Notes: generated by a model not told the origin, from the sequence alone. 64,000 nt of DNA from Bacillota bacterium (GCA_023444095.1 JAEZRP010000011.1:7113-71112), one strand, 5' to 3'; numbered from the stretch's first letter, positions 33,156 to 41,518 are shown. Program-made: numbers and translations.

Positions 33156-33997
33156 CAGGCCCTTTCCGCTGCGGCGATCGCGTTCTGCATGAGCATCGCG
33201 ACCGTCATGGGGCCGACGCCGCCCGGGACGGGGGTGATATACCCCACCACCTTTTCGCAGGCGTCGAAGTCCACGTCGCCCACCACTTTGCCGTCCTCGA
33301 GCCGGTTGATCCCGACGTCGACGACCGCCGCGCCGGGCTTGAGCATATCCGCCGTGATGAGGTTCCTGCGGCCTGCGGCGCAAATCACCACATCCGCGCG
33401 GCGCACGTGTTCGGCGAGGTTTTTGGTGCGCGAGTGGCACATGGTGACGGTGCAGTTTTCGCGCTGGAGAAGCAGGGAAATGGGCTTTCCGACGATGTTC
33501 GAGCGGCCCACGACGACCGCCTCCGCGCCGCTTAAGGGAACGTTCGCGCGCTTTAGAAGCTCCATGCAGCCCGCGGGCGTGCACGGAAGTGTGCACGGGC
33601 GGCCCGAGAGCAGCTTTCCTGCGTTCACGACGTGGAAGCCGTCCGCGTCCTTCTCGGGCAGGATCCTGTCGAGCGCCTTCAACTCGTCGATCTGTTTCGG
33701 CAGCGGGAGCTGTACGAGGATGGCATGCACGGCGGGATCGGCATTGAGCTCGTCGATCTTTGAAAGAAGTTCCGCTTCGGTCACGTCCGCCTCGAACTTC
33801 ACATGCAGGGACTTGATGCCGATCTTCTTGCACGCGCGGCGCTTGTTGCGCACGTAGATCTCGCTTCCGGGATCGTCGCCCGCGATCACGACAGCGAGGC
33901 AGGGCTCGACGCCCCGCGCCTTCAGCGCCTCCGCGCGCAGCCGCGCGTCCTCGTTGAGCTCCGCGGCGATCGCCTTCCCGTCGATGATGATTGCCAT
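33155..33997 (-). CDS. folD: Methylenetetrahydrofolate dehydrogenase/cyclohydrolase
   Basis: The 280-residue bifunctional enzyme links 5,10-methylene- and 10-formyl-tetrahydrofolate. EIYVRNKRRACKKIGI carries the catalytic Tyr and Lys region, VQLPLPKQID follows, and VVGRSNIVGKPISLLL and PGGVGPMTVAMLM mark the NADP site. It sits between nusB and xseA, its usual place. Confidence 0.95.
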   Translation of the reverse strand: MAIIIDGKAIAAELNEDARLRAEALKARGVEPCLAVVIAGDDPGSEIYVRNKRRACKKIGIKSLHVKFEADVTEAELLSKIDELNADPAVHAILVQLPLPKQIDELKALDRILPEKDADGFHVVNAGKLLSGRPCTLPCTPAGCMELLKRANVPLSGAEAVVVGRSNIVGKPISLLLQRENCTVTMCHSRTKNLAEHVRRADVVICAAGRRNLITADMLKPGAAVVDVGINRLEDGKVVGDVDFDACEKVVGYITPVPGGVGPMTVAMLMQNAIAAAERA

Positions 33998-34014
33998 TTG
34001 TGCGCCCTCCGTCT

Positions 34015-34413
34015 TTAGATTTTTCCGCTGCGCGCGATGGACCCAAGAACGCCGTTGATAAACGGACCTGCCTTGTCGCCGGAATAGATGTTCGCAAGCT
34101 CCACCGCCTCGTTAATGACGATGGGAGGCGGATTCTCCCCGCGCGAAAGCTCGTACGCGCCGAGCCGCAATATCGCGAGGTCCACGCGGGAGAGCCTGTC
34201 CAGCGACCAGCCGCGCGCATACTCGGCAATGAGGGCGTCCAGCCTCTCGCGCTCTTTCACCACGCCGTCAAACAGCGCGTTCATGAAGGCGTATTCGGTT
34301 TCGTCGGGCTTCACCTCAAGAAGGTTCAGTCTCGTTTCCTCGCCGCCCTCGCCGCCCATCTCCCACTCGTATACGAGCTTCATGGCGTGCGCGCGCGCCG
34401 TCGATCTGTTCAT
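34015..34413 (-). CDS. nusB: Transcription antitermination factor NusB
   Basis: The 132-residue helical protein binds boxA RNA with NusE (S10) in rRNA antitermination. Typical segments are STARAHAMKLVYEWEM, LDALIAEYARGWSLDRLSRVDLAILRLGAYEL, and the C-terminal VINEAVELANIYSGDKAGPFINGVLG. ATG 34413 follows AAGGAG. A 10-bp-stem hairpin without U tract (34447-34471) separates it from amaP. Confidence 0.93.
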   Translation of the reverse strand: MNRSTARAHAMKLVYEWEMGGEGGEETRLNLLEVKPDETEYAFMNALFDGVVKERERLDALIAEYARGWSLDRLSRVDLAILRLGAYELSRGENPPPIVINEAVELANIYSGDKAGPFINGVLGSIARSGKI

Positions 34414-34446
34414 GCTTCCTTCTCCTTCTGCGCGGACAACAGGATT

Positions 34447-34471
34447 GCGGTGACGCACGCAGCGTCGCCGC
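34447..34471 (-). other. Hairpin between amaP and nusB
   Basis: GCGGTGACGC (34447-34456) pairs with GCGTCGCCGC (34462-34471) around ACGCA, with one G-T pair. No U tract follows on the minus strand, so it may be a processing or attenuation site rather than a terminator. Confidence 0.4.
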
Positions 34472-34491
34472 AATTGACCGCGATTATGTGA

Positions 34492-35217
34492 TTACTCTGC
34501 CTTTTCCCCGGCGGCTTCCTCCGCCTCTTCCCGGTCCTCAACCGCCGCAAGTGCCTCGTCGGGAAGGATCGTCGGTTCGAAGATGACCTCCCGCTCGATC
34601 GCCTCCTCCGGAATCTCAACGGGCGCGGGAACCGCGACCGGGAGATCGACGGGCGTGGGCGCTGCCTTTTCTACTACCGGCGCGGGAAGCATGGAGTTGA
34701 TGACGACCGAGACCTCCTTGACCGCGACGCCGCAGTTCGTCTGGATATAGGTCCGCACCGCGCGCTGCATGTTCATCGTGAGCGTTGGAACGTGGGTGCC
34801 GCTCACGATGTCGAGCGAGATTCCGACCGTGATCGCATCGCCCGCGTCCGAGATGTCGACATCCATCTCCTTGAGGCCCGCGGCGTCGCCGACCGCCTGC
34901 GTCGCCATCTCCCGGAGCGCCGGGAGCGCGATCCTGACCTGTCCGTTCTCGTCGTTCGTGATGGTGATGAAATCGCGCTTCACCTTCTTACCCGGCAAGA
35001 TCGTTGCGAGCACGAAGATGCCGAGCAGCACCACGATCGCGCCGATTCCGCAGACGATCAGCTTCCAGACGATGCCCTCCGCCTGCGCCGCTAGGTTTTC
35101 GTAGAACGGGTTGATCAGGTCGATGCCGAACACCTGAAGCCCGAGAAGCGCGACGAGCGCGACCGTCAGAAGGACGTAGAGGAATATGAGTACGCGGTCC
35201 CAGAATCCGTTCTTCAT
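34492..35217 (-). CDS. amaP: Alkaline shock response membrane anchor protein AmaP
   Basis: The 241-residue protein has two N-terminal transmembrane helices (about residues 8-28 and 50-73) followed by an Asp23-like domain (DISDAGDAITVGISLDIVSGTHVPTLTMNMQRAVRTYI) and a Pro/Ala/Glu-rich tail. AmaP anchors Asp23 at the membrane in Staphylococcus; the next upstream gene is Asp23-like, 26 bases away, which fits. The charged tail of about 60 residues is longer than usual. Confidence 0.82.
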   Translation of the reverse strand: MKNGFWDRVLIFLYVLLTVALVALLGLQVFGIDLINPFYENLAAQAEGIVWKLIVCGIGAIVVLLGIFVLATILPGKKVKRDFITITNDENGQVRIALPALREMATQAVGDAAGLKEMDVDISDAGDAITVGISLDIVSGTHVPTLTMNMQRAVRTYIQTNCGVAVKEVSVVINSMLPAPVVEKAAPTPVDLPVAVPAPVEIPEEAIEREVIFEPTILPDEALAAVEDREEAEEAAGEKAE

Positions 35218-35243
35218 GTGCTTTTGCCTCCCTTTGCGCGAGG

Positions 35244-35819
35244 TCAGAGGCTGGAATCCTCCTCGGGTTCCTCGTCCACCTCGGGCAGGTCGTCATTGTA
35301 TGTGAGGTCGTCCTCCTCGGCGGTTTCCGGCCTCGCTTCCTGCGCCTCCGGTTTCGCCTCTTGCGGCTGATCCTCGCAGGACATCTTGAGGAGCTTCTTC
35401 TGCTGCTCGTCGAGCTCCGCGGCGGCCTTGTTCTCGCGCTCGAAGCTGACGCCCTGCACGTGCACATCGACGTTTTTCACGTCGAGTCCGCTCATGGTCT
35501 CGATTGCCTTTTTAACGTTCTCCTGTATGCTACGGGCGACGTCTGGAACGGGCGAACCGTACTCGACGACGATCGTCACGTCCACGGCGACCCGGTTGTC
35601 GTCGATATCCACCTTGATGCCCTTCGTATAATTCCGGCTGGATTTGCGCGTCAGTATGTCCGCGAGCGCGGAGTTCGACGATGTCATGCTGGCCACGCCC
35701 TCCACCTCGTTGGCGGCAAGCCCCGCGATCGTCGCGACGACCTCCGTTGCGAACGAGACGGTCCCCTCCGGGTTGTCGTTCAACTTCACTTCGGGCGCAC
35801 GATTGTCAGCCATATCCAT
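35244..35819 (-). CDS. Asp23/Gls24-family envelope stress protein
   Basis: The 191-residue protein has the Asp23 domain at about 10-120: GTVSFATEVVATIAGLAANEVEGVASM, VAVDVTIVVEYGSPVPDVARSIQENVKKAIE, VDVHVQGVSFE. The tail of about 55 residues is very acidic and probably disordered. It likely forms a membrane-linked layer with AmaP. It starts the block down to recN behind the promoter at 35853-35881. Confidence 0.88.
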   Translation of the reverse strand: MDMADNRAPEVKLNDNPEGTVSFATEVVATIAGLAANEVEGVASMTSSNSALADILTRKSSRNYTKGIKVDIDDNRVAVDVTIVVEYGSPVPDVARSIQENVKKAIETMSGLDVKNVDVHVQGVSFERENKAAAELDEQQKKLLKMSCEDQPQEAKPEAQEARPETAEEDDLTYNDDLPEVDEEPEEDSSL

Positions 35820-35852
35820 GCCTCCTCCCTGTTGGTCCGTCTAATCAGATCC

Positions 35853-35881
35853 ATTATAGCAGAAAAGCCGTGAACAGGCAA
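35853..35881 (-). promoter_or_regulatory. SigA-type promoter of the asp23-to-recN block
   Basis: On the minus strand TTGCCT (35876-35881) and TATAAT (35853-35858) are 17 bases apart, 34 bases before the Asp23 start. It lies between spoIIIAH and this block, so housekeeping genes need not depend on sporulation promoters. No clear spoIIIA terminator was seen. Confidence 0.75.
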
Positions 35882-35892
35882 TGTTTTGCTTT

Positions 35893-36378
35893 TTAATTTA
35901 CGGGGATGATCCTGACGTCCGCCGCCTCAACGTCCGCCTCCGATAGTACGAGTTCGAGAACGACCGCCGTGTCCGCGTCCGTGATTTCATCTTTTCGGAT
36001 CATGACGCTCACCGCGTCCTCCGAGGCCGCGACCGCAACATCCTCGTACCCGCGCGCCTTGAGGATCCCGGAGACGGTCTGCTCGATCTCCATCCGCCTC
36101 ACGATCTCGAGCTTGCGTTCCTGCGCCGCGCCGACGACCTCCTCCGAGCTTGTCGAGGCGTTAATGATGTCGTCGAGCTGGGTGAGCTGCATGCTCCGCA
36201 GCTGCTCGCGCTCGAGCACAAACGCCGACAGAGCGTCCACCGAATCAGCGCCATCCGCCGCCGCGACCTTATCGTTCTCCCGGATACCGAACAGGTCCGG
36301 ACGCACCGCCGCGACGCAGCACACCGCGAGCCCGACGACGATCACGACATAGGTTACCCGAAGAAAATTCCGCTTCAT
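35893..36378 (-). CDS. spoIIIAH: Stage III sporulation protein AH
   Basis: The 161-residue protein has one N-terminal membrane helix (about 7-25) and an outer YscJ/FliF-like ring domain: QLTQLDDIINASTSSEEVVGAAQERKLEIVRRMEIEQTVSGILKARGYEDVAV. In Bacillus its outer domain binds SpoIIQ across the engulfed space to form the channel between the two cells. It is shorter than Bacillus SpoIIIAH (218). It is the last spoIIIA gene, one base after spoIIIAG. Confidence 0.85.
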   Translation of the reverse strand: MKRNFLRVTYVVIVVGLAVCCVAAVRPDLFGIRENDKVAAADGADSVDALSAFVLEREQLRSMQLTQLDDIINASTSSEEVVGAAQERKLEIVRRMEIEQTVSGILKARGYEDVAVAASEDAVSVMIRKDEITDADTAVVLELVLSEADVEAADVRIIPVN

Positions 36379-36379
36379 T

Positions 36380-36730
36380 TCAATTCCCCCGCATCCTGGC
36401 GATCTCGATGCTCTTAGCGTCCACCCCGAGGAGCGTTCGCGCCGCCTCCGCGAGCGCGAGATAGACGCCCATGTCGTCCGCGCCCTCTGCCACGATGAGG
36501 ACGCCCGTCACGCCTCCGTCCTCCGCCTGTGCGATCATCACGCGCACGTCTCCCGCGCCCGCCACCTGCGAGAGCGTCGATTCCAGGCGTCGCTCCAGAT
36601 CGGTCGAGGCGGCGGTTTCCGGCGCACGGTTCTGCGCCCAGAAAAGCACCGCGAGCGCGACCAGGAGGATCAGCGCCAGATACTCCACCTTGCGCGCGCC
36701 GCGCAGCCCGTCCATCAACTTGGTCAGCAT
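36380..36730 (-). CDS. spoIIIAG: Stage III sporulation protein AG
   Basis: The 116-residue protein is about half the length of Bacillus SpoIIIAG (229). It has one membrane helix (about 17-33) and the ring-building motif LERRLESTLSQVAGAGDVRVMI, then GVLIVAEGADDMGVYLALAEAARTLLGVDAKSIEIARM. SpoIIIAG forms a large ring in the feeding-tube channel. It follows the very short spoIIIAF after 4 bases. Confidence 0.82.
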   Translation of the reverse strand: MLTKLMDGLRGARKVEYLALILLVALAVLFWAQNRAPETAASTDLERRLESTLSQVAGAGDVRVMIAQAEDGGVTGVLIVAEGADDMGVYLALAEAARTLLGVDAKSIEIARMRGN

Positions 36731-36734
36731 TCAT

Positions 36735-36917
36735 TCACCCCGCAAGGCTCAGGATCGCCGCGAGCATCGCCAGCACGCTCGCCACGGCGCAAAGCCCCGC
36801 AACGAGGCGCGCGCCCTGCCCCGCGTCCGACTCCGGCGCGGCCAGCTCCGCGCAGGAAGCGAACGCCGCGACTGCGACGATGGTGTAGATGAGTCCGCCA
36901 ACCTCCCCCGTCGTCAT
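36735..36917 (-). CDS. spoIIIAF: Very short stage III sporulation protein AF
   Basis: The 60-residue frame between spoIIIAE and spoIIIAG holds only the two membrane helices that begin SpoIIIAF proteins: GGLIYTIVAVAAFASCAELAAP and LVAGLCAVASVLAMLAAILSLAG. Usual members have about 200 residues with a ring-building domain after them, which is missing here. ATG 36917 overlaps the spoIIIAE stop as ATGA, and spoIIIAG starts 4 bases after its stop, so there is no room for more. Position and helix pattern support the call. Confidence 0.65.
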   Translation of the reverse strand: MTTGEVGGLIYTIVAVAAFASCAELAAPESDAGQGARLVAGLCAVASVLAMLAAILSLAG

Positions 36918-38005
36918 CTGAGCACGCCCCTTCCCGCGTTGATCGCCGCCCCCGACATCACGAGCGCCAGCATCACCGCGACCATCGAGATCGTGAGGAG
37001 CATGGAGATCACGTCCGCGAAGCGAGAGACCACGCCCGTGATGGCGGAGTCCGAAACCGGCATCGCGACGGCGTTCGCGAGCCGGATGGCAAAGAGCGTC
37101 GCCGCGAGCCGTACGATCGGCGCGCCGCAGGCGTAGATCACGACCAGCATGCCGGTCAGGCCCGAGGCAGATTTTACGAGCAGCACGCTCGAGAGCGCCG
37201 CGTCGAGGGAGTCCGCGATGTCGCCCCCGATCACGGGAATGAGGTTGTCGACCGCGTAGCGCGCCGTGCGCACCGCCGCGGAATCGTAGCTCGCGCCGAG
37301 CATGCCCTGCACCGTCAAAAGCCCCACGAACAGCGCGAGCAGAACGCCCGAACCCCACATGACGACGGATTTCAGCATCGAGAAGATGCCGTCGAGCCTG
37401 AGCGCCGAGGAAAACGCGGCGGCGCAAGCGAGCGCGCACGCGGCGGAGGCGAGGAAGATGCCCCAGCCGCCCAGAACGTCCACGATCAGCTTCCCCGCGA
37501 GAGAAGTCATGGGCGAGATGAGCGCGGCGGTTGAGGTCGCGCCCGCGAGCGCGGTGAGCGCGGTGAGAACAGGGAGCACCGCGCCTGTCACGGCGGTGAT
37601 CTGCACAAGGAGCGCGCGGGACGCGGCGAGCGCGTCCGTCATGACGGAGGTAAACGTCAGCGCGCACACCATCGCGCATAGAAAGACCGCCACGCGCGCC
37701 GTCTTGCCCGCCGCCTGCCGGATCACCGCCGCCACGATGAGCGGCATGAGAAACGCCGCGAATACCGAGGCGAGCCGGGCGAGCGCCTGATCGCGCAGGC
37801 CCGCCAGCTGATCCGGGATTGTGTTCTCGTCGAGGAGCGTCTCCCCGGAGGCAAGCCTGAGGATGGTGTCCTTGACCGAGATCCCGCTCCCAGCCGCGTC
37901 CGCCGCGGACTGGAAGTCCGAGAGATCGATGGAATTGACGATACCGCCCACGTCTTCCGCTCGCGCCAGGCCCGGTAGGAGCAGGAGCGCGATTACAAGA
38001 CCAAT
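36914..38005 (-). CDS. spoIIIAE: Stage III sporulation protein AE
   Basis: The membrane protein of about 363 residues starts with a signal-like helix, IGLVIALLLLPGLARA, and has several further helices (ASVFAAFLMPLIVAAVI, VAVFLCAMVCALTFTSVM, LLVQITAVTGAVLPVLTALTALAG). NLIPVIGGDIADSLDAALSS is the SpoIIIAE-typical segment. It belongs to the SpoIIIA transport complex in the mother-cell membrane. No ATG, GTG or TTG lies in frame near the signal helix; ATT 38005 is shown as a placeholder start, overlapping the spoIIIAD end. Translation may be coupled. Confidence 0.8.
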   Translation of the reverse strand: MGLVIALLLLPGLARAEDVGGIVNSIDLSDFQSAADAAGSGISVKDTILRLASGETLLDENTIPDQLAGLRDQALARLASVFAAFLMPLIVAAVIRQAAGKTARVAVFLCAMVCALTFTSVMTDALAASRALLVQITAVTGAVLPVLTALTALAGATSTAALISPMTSLAGKLIVDVLGGWGIFLASAACALACAAAFSSALRLDGIFSMLKSVVMWGSGVLLALFVGLLTVQGMLGASYDSAAVRTARYAVDNLIPVIGGDIADSLDAALSSVLLVKSASGLTGMLVVIYACGAPIVRLAATLFAIRLANAVAMPVSDSAITGVVSRFADVISMLLTISMVAVMLALVMSGAAINAGRGVLR

Positions 38006-38379
38006 GAGGAGACGCGCGAGAGAATTTCCGTGATGAGCGGAATCGCCATGGCGAGGAGCGCGAGCCGCGCGCCCAGCTGGATCCGCCCGGCGAGCGCGGA
38101 TTCGCCCGCATCCTGACAGATCTGCGCCGCGAACTCCGCGATGATCGAAATCCCGCAGGCGCGGAGCATGATCTTCACGCTTGCCTGCTCGACGCCCGCC
38201 GCGTCCGCGAGCGAGGAAAGCGCGTCGATCGCCGCTCTGAACTCCGGCAGCATCAGAACGACCGCCACGACGCCCGTCGCGATGGCGACCGCCAGAGAGA
38301 GCTCCGGCTTCTGCTCCTTCAACACCGCGCAGATCAGCGCGCCGGCCACGCAGAGGAGCGCTGCGTATATCGCGTTCAC
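37993..38379 (-). CDS. spoIIIAD: Stage III sporulation protein AD
   Basis: The 128-residue membrane protein has the length and pattern of SpoIIIAD: AALLCVAGALICAVLKEQKPELSLAVAIATGVVAVVLML, then a middle amphipathic part and GISIIAEFAAQICQDAGESALAGRIQLGARLALLAMAIPLI. It builds the membrane part of the SpoIIIA complex with AC and AE. It lies 6 bases after spoIIIAC. Confidence 0.88.
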   Translation of the reverse strand: MNAIYAALLCVAGALICAVLKEQKPELSLAVAIATGVVAVVLMLPEFRAAIDALSSLADAAGVEQASVKIMLRACGISIIAEFAAQICQDAGESALAGRIQLGARLALLAMAIPLITEILSRVSSLVL

Positions 38380-38385
38380 GCGGCA

Positions 38386-38583
38386 TCAGTAGAGCTGGAA
38401 GACTTCGCGCACTTGGCCGAAGAAATCGCTCAGCATGTTGACCACCATGAGAAGCACCACCACGAGACCCGCGAGCGTCGCGAGCGTCGCGATGTCCTCG
38501 CGGTCTGCACGCTTGAGCACCTGCGAGACGACGGAGGTCAAGACCCCAATGGCCGCGATCTTGAAGACGAAGTCGATGTCCAT
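38386..38583 (-). CDS. spoIIIAC: Stage III sporulation protein AC
   Basis: The 65-residue protein has two membrane helices (IDFVFKIAAIGVLTSVVSQVL and LATLAGLVVVLLMVVNML) joined by a KRADRED loop, exactly the SpoIIIAC size and layout. ATG 38583 follows GAGGAGAG; the open frame upstream is not needed. Confidence 0.9.
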   Translation of the reverse strand: MDIDFVFKIAAIGVLTSVVSQVLKRADREDIATLATLAGLVVVLLMVVNMLSDFFGQVREVFQLY

Positions 38584-38657
38584 GCGCGCTCTCCTCACAA
38601 TCGTTCTGAAGGATCGGACATTCAGCGATCGGTCATAATCCCGCCGCGGGATGCCAG

Positions 38658-39161
38658 TCAAATGAACCCGATGACGACTGCCACGCCCGCCAGCGCGCCG
38701 AGTGTGGTATACAATCGCACGCGCTCCGCGCCGTCCTTGCGCGCGCAGGACTCGAGCCTGCCGAGCCCCTTGATCGCGGCGTCGAAGATCGCCTTGTGCT
38801 CACTGCGCCCCGCCGAGCCGAGTCCGTCGAAGAAGGCGTCGAGCGCCTCCATGTCGTCCGACGAGAGGCTGTCGAGCCGCCCGCCGCGCTTCGTCTCCCG
38901 CTCGCGCAGCGTCTGCCACGCCTCCCGCGCGCCACAGCCGTTCATGAGAAGCCCCGTCTCGTGAAGAAGGTACGACTGCGACTTTTCAAGCGCGGCGTTC
39001 AGGGGCAAAAGCCTGTCCAGCATGTGAACCTTCAGCATCTGAAGGCCGTCCATGGTCTCCGCGAGCAGCCGCGCGCGGCGGACGTTACCCTTCGCGAACG
39101 CGCGCCCGATGAGCGCGCAGCAGAGAATCGAAATGGCGCTCAGCGCGAGCTTCAGGCCCAC
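38658..39161 (-). CDS. spoIIIAB: Stage III sporulation protein AB
   Basis: The 167-residue protein has an N-terminal and a C-terminal hydrophobic helix (LALSAISILCCALIGRAFA; GALAGVAVVIGFI) around a helical middle, like SpoIIIAB and type II secretion GspF half-proteins. It partners the SpoIIIAA ATPase. It lies 12 bases after spoIIIAA. Confidence 0.87.
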   Translation of the reverse strand: MGLKLALSAISILCCALIGRAFAKGNVRRARLLAETMDGLQMLKVHMLDRLLPLNAALEKSQSYLLHETGLLMNGCGAREAWQTLRERETKRGGRLDSLSSDDMEALDAFFDGLGSAGRSEHKAIFDAAIKGLGRLESCARKDGAERVRLYTTLGALAGVAVVIGFI

Positions 39162-39173
39162 CGTACCGCCTCC

Positions 39174-40064
39174 CTATATGGCCATCGCCGCAACGGGCTT
39201 AAAATCCGTTGGCGCGCCGTCCTTTCTGAACGCCTCAATGCGCGCGACCGCACCCGGTCTCGGCCCCAGAAGCACGCCCAGCGAGAACGCGCCTTCTCCG
39301 ACGATTCTCCGAACGCCCAGCATGAGAGCGCCCGCCGCGAGAGAAGCGCCGTGGGCGGAGGCGATCACCTTCACACCGCAGCGGGAGGCCTCGAGGACCG
39401 CTTCGCCATCCCCCGGCGCACCGAGCTCGTCCGTCACGACCACGTCCGGAGAGAGGGCGCGAATCGCCGTCATGATCGCCGTGCGCTTTTTGCACATCGA
39501 AAAAACATCCGTTCTGGGGCCGACGTCGAGCGTGGGAACGCCGTCTTTGCACGCGGCGATCTCCCCGCGCTCGTCAACCACACAGACGCGGCTTCCCCGC
39601 AGCGAGAGAAGCCGCGCGAGATCTCGGAGCATCGTCGTCTTGCCAAGGCCGGGCGGTGAGACGATGAGAGTGCCTTCTGATGCTTCCACCTGCGGGAGAA
39701 TACCGTCCGCGCAGCCCAACACTTCCCGCGCGACGCGGATGGCAATCGAGCCGATGTCCGAGACGGACTTTACCCTTCCGTCCAGGCTCGAGACCATGCC
39801 GCAAACCCCGGCGCGGCTCCCATCGGGCAGCGTGAAAAAGCCGTTTGCCAACTCGTCCTCGCACGCGTACAGGCTGTAGCCCATGAGGAACTGAACCGTC
39901 TCCCGGAACGTCCGCGCGTCGAGGTGGCCGCACAGCACGTCTGATCCGCCGGTCGAGACGAGCTGTACCGGGCGATTCGCCCTGAGCCTTACCTCGGAGA
40001 GCCTTTCCCCCATTCGTTCCGCTTCCGCGCGTGCATCCGGTTTGAGAAAACCCAAGTCGAGCAT
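39174..40064 (-). CDS. spoIIIAA: Stage III sporulation protein AA, secretion-type ATPase
   Basis: The 296-residue ATPase has an N-terminal SEVRLRANRPVQLV region, Walker A SPPGLGKTTMLRDLARLL, Walker B VVVTDELG and a His-rich ASAHGASLA segment, as in type II/IV secretion ATPases. It powers the SpoIIIA-SpoIIQ channel from the mother cell. ATG 40064 follows GGGAGGTGG. The longer open frame upstream is the antisense of the GH4 gene. A SigE-like promoter may lie at 40085-40112. Confidence 0.92.
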   Translation of the reverse strand: MLDLGFLKPDARAEAERMGERLSEVRLRANRPVQLVSTGGSDVLCGHLDARTFRETVQFLMGYSLYACEDELANGFFTLPDGSRAGVCGMVSSLDGRVKSVSDIGSIAIRVAREVLGCADGILPQVEASEGTLIVSPPGLGKTTMLRDLARLLSLRGSRVCVVDERGEIAACKDGVPTLDVGPRTDVFSMCKKRTAIMTAIRALSPDVVVTDELGAPGDGEAVLEASRCGVKVIASAHGASLAAGALMLGVRRIVGEGAFSLGVLLGPRPGAVARIEAFRKDGAPTDFKPVAAMAI

Positions 40065-40084
40065 CGTCCACCTCCCGGCAAGAA

Positions 40085-40112
40085 AATATATGCCCCCATT
40101 TTCCGCTCTATC
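40085..40112 (-). promoter_or_regulatory. Possible SigE-type promoter of the spoIIIA operon
   Basis: On the minus strand CATATATT (40085-40092) differs from the SigE -10 form CATACATT in one base. A GATAGA box (40107-40112) lies 14 bases upstream. SigE drives spoIIIA in Bacillus. The short match makes this tentative. Confidence 0.35.
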
Positions 40113-40125
40113 CGCCGATTGTGCA

Positions 40126-40153
40126 TTGAATTGTCCGGCGAAGCTGGTATAAT
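40126..40153 (+). promoter_or_regulatory. SigA-type promoter of the GH4 gene
   Basis: TTGAAT (40126-40131) and TATAAT (40148-40153) are 16 bases apart, 34 bases before ATG 40188. Confidence 0.7.
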
Positions 40154-40187
40154 GGGGACGACCACAAACATATGGGAGGTAACTTTC

Positions 40188-41507
40188 ATGCCACGTAAGA
40201 TTGCATTCATCGGCGCGGGCAGCTTCGGATTCACCCGTGGGCTCGTGCGCGACATCCTGACGTTCCCCGCGTTCTCCGACGCGACGATCGCGCTCATGGA
40301 CGTGAACCCCGAGCGGCTCGCCTACATCAAGCGCGCGGTGGACAAGATCGTCCAGGAGGGGAACTACCCCGCGACGGTCGTCGCGACCACCGACCGTAAA
40401 GAGGCGCTCACCGGCGCGGACGGCGTTCTGTGCACCATCCTCGCGGGCGAGCTGGACGTCTGGCAGCACGATATCCTGATCCCGAAGAAGTACGGCGTCG
40501 ACACCAACGTCGGCGACACGCGCGGCCCGAGCGGCATTTTCCGCTACCTGCGCACCATCAACCCCATGCTTGAGATCGCAGCGGACATTGACCGCTACTG
40601 TCCGGACGCCGTGTTTCTCAACTACACGAACCCCATGGCGATGCTGTGCAGGACCATTCAGGGCCAGTTCCCCAAGATGACGACCTCCGGCCTCTGCCAC
40701 TCCGTGCAGGGCACCGCCTCCATGCTCGCCGAATGGGCGGGCGCGAAGGAGGGCGAGTACGAGTACACCTGCGCGGGCATCAACCATCAGGCATTCTATA
40801 CCGAGTTCCTCGTAAACGGCAAGGATGCCTACCCCGCGATCAAAAAGGCCATTCTCGAGAACGAGGAGATCTACAAGAAGGAGATCGTCAGAAACGAGAT
40901 GTTCCTCGCGCTTGGCTACTACGTCACCGAGTCGTCCGGCCACAACAGCGAGTACAACTGGTGGTTCAGAAAACGCCCCGACCTCATCGAGAAGTATTGC
41001 CTGCCGGGAACCGGCTGGAACCCGGGCGAATACGCATACATCCTCAACGAGTATAGACGGCGCGAGACCTCCTGGAAGGGCGACATCGAAAAGTGGCTTA
41101 CGGAGCCCTTCGACCTCACGCGTGGCCACGAGTACGCGGCTTACATCTTCAACGCCATCTTTGGCGACGGGACGCTCTTCAAGTTCAACGGCAACGTCCG
41201 GAACTTCGGGCTCATCGACAACCTGCCCGATGGCTGCTGCGTCGAGGTGCCGGTCCTGGCTTCGAAGCGCGGACTCGAACCCATCCACGTGGGCAAGATG
41301 CCGCCGCAGCTCGCGCTCCTGTCCGGGACGTCCGCGCAGATCGAGGAGCTCGTCGTCGAAGGCTCCCTCGCGGGCGACAGGGAAATGATCTATCAGGCCA
41401 TCTGCTACGATCCGCTGACCGCCGCCGTTCTCGGACTGCGCGAGATCCGCGCCATGGTGGACGAGATGTTCGAGAAGAACAGCGAATGGCTGGTTCAGTT
41501 CAAGTAA
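40188..41507 (+). CDS. Glycoside hydrolase family 4 (alpha-galactosidase/alpha-glucosidase type)
   Basis: The 439-residue protein has the NAD site KIAFIGAGSFGFTRGLVRDIL, DTRGPSGIFRYLRTI, NYTNPMAMLCRTI, the metal-binding Cys in GLCHSVQGT and His in CAGINHQAFY. GH4 enzymes split glycosides by an oxidation-elimination path with NAD and Mn2+. The CHSVQ form with Cys-His is typical of MelA/AglA-like alpha-glycosidases; the exact sugar is open. It acts in the cytoplasm. ATG 40188 follows GGGAGGTAA. Confidence 0.92.
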   Translation: MPRKIAFIGAGSFGFTRGLVRDILTFPAFSDATIALMDVNPERLAYIKRAVDKIVQEGNYPATVVATTDRKEALTGADGVLCTILAGELDVWQHDILIPKKYGVDTNVGDTRGPSGIFRYLRTINPMLEIAADIDRYCPDAVFLNYTNPMAMLCRTIQGQFPKMTTSGLCHSVQGTASMLAEWAGAKEGEYEYTCAGINHQAFYTEFLVNGKDAYPAIKKAILENEEIYKKEIVRNEMFLALGYYVTESSGHNSEYNWWFRKRPDLIEKYCLPGTGWNPGEYAYILNEYRRRETSWKGDIEKWLTEPFDLTRGHEYAAYIFNAIFGDGTLFKFNGNVRNFGLIDNLPDGCCVEVPVLASKRGLEPIHVGKMPPQLALLSGTSAQIEELVVEGSLAGDREMIYQAICYDPLTAAVLGLREIRAMVDEMFEKNSEWLVQFK

Positions 41508-41518
41508 GTGGCATTTCG

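Noticed and set aside
33156..34229. Long upstream extension of XseA
   Set aside because: The added residues are the shifted-frame reading of folD and nusB; the start at 33155 gives the normal length.
36735..38111. 458-codon open frame over spoIIIAE and AF
   Set aside because: Apart from its last 60 codons (SpoIIIAF) it is an Arg-rich out-of-frame reading of spoIIIAE.
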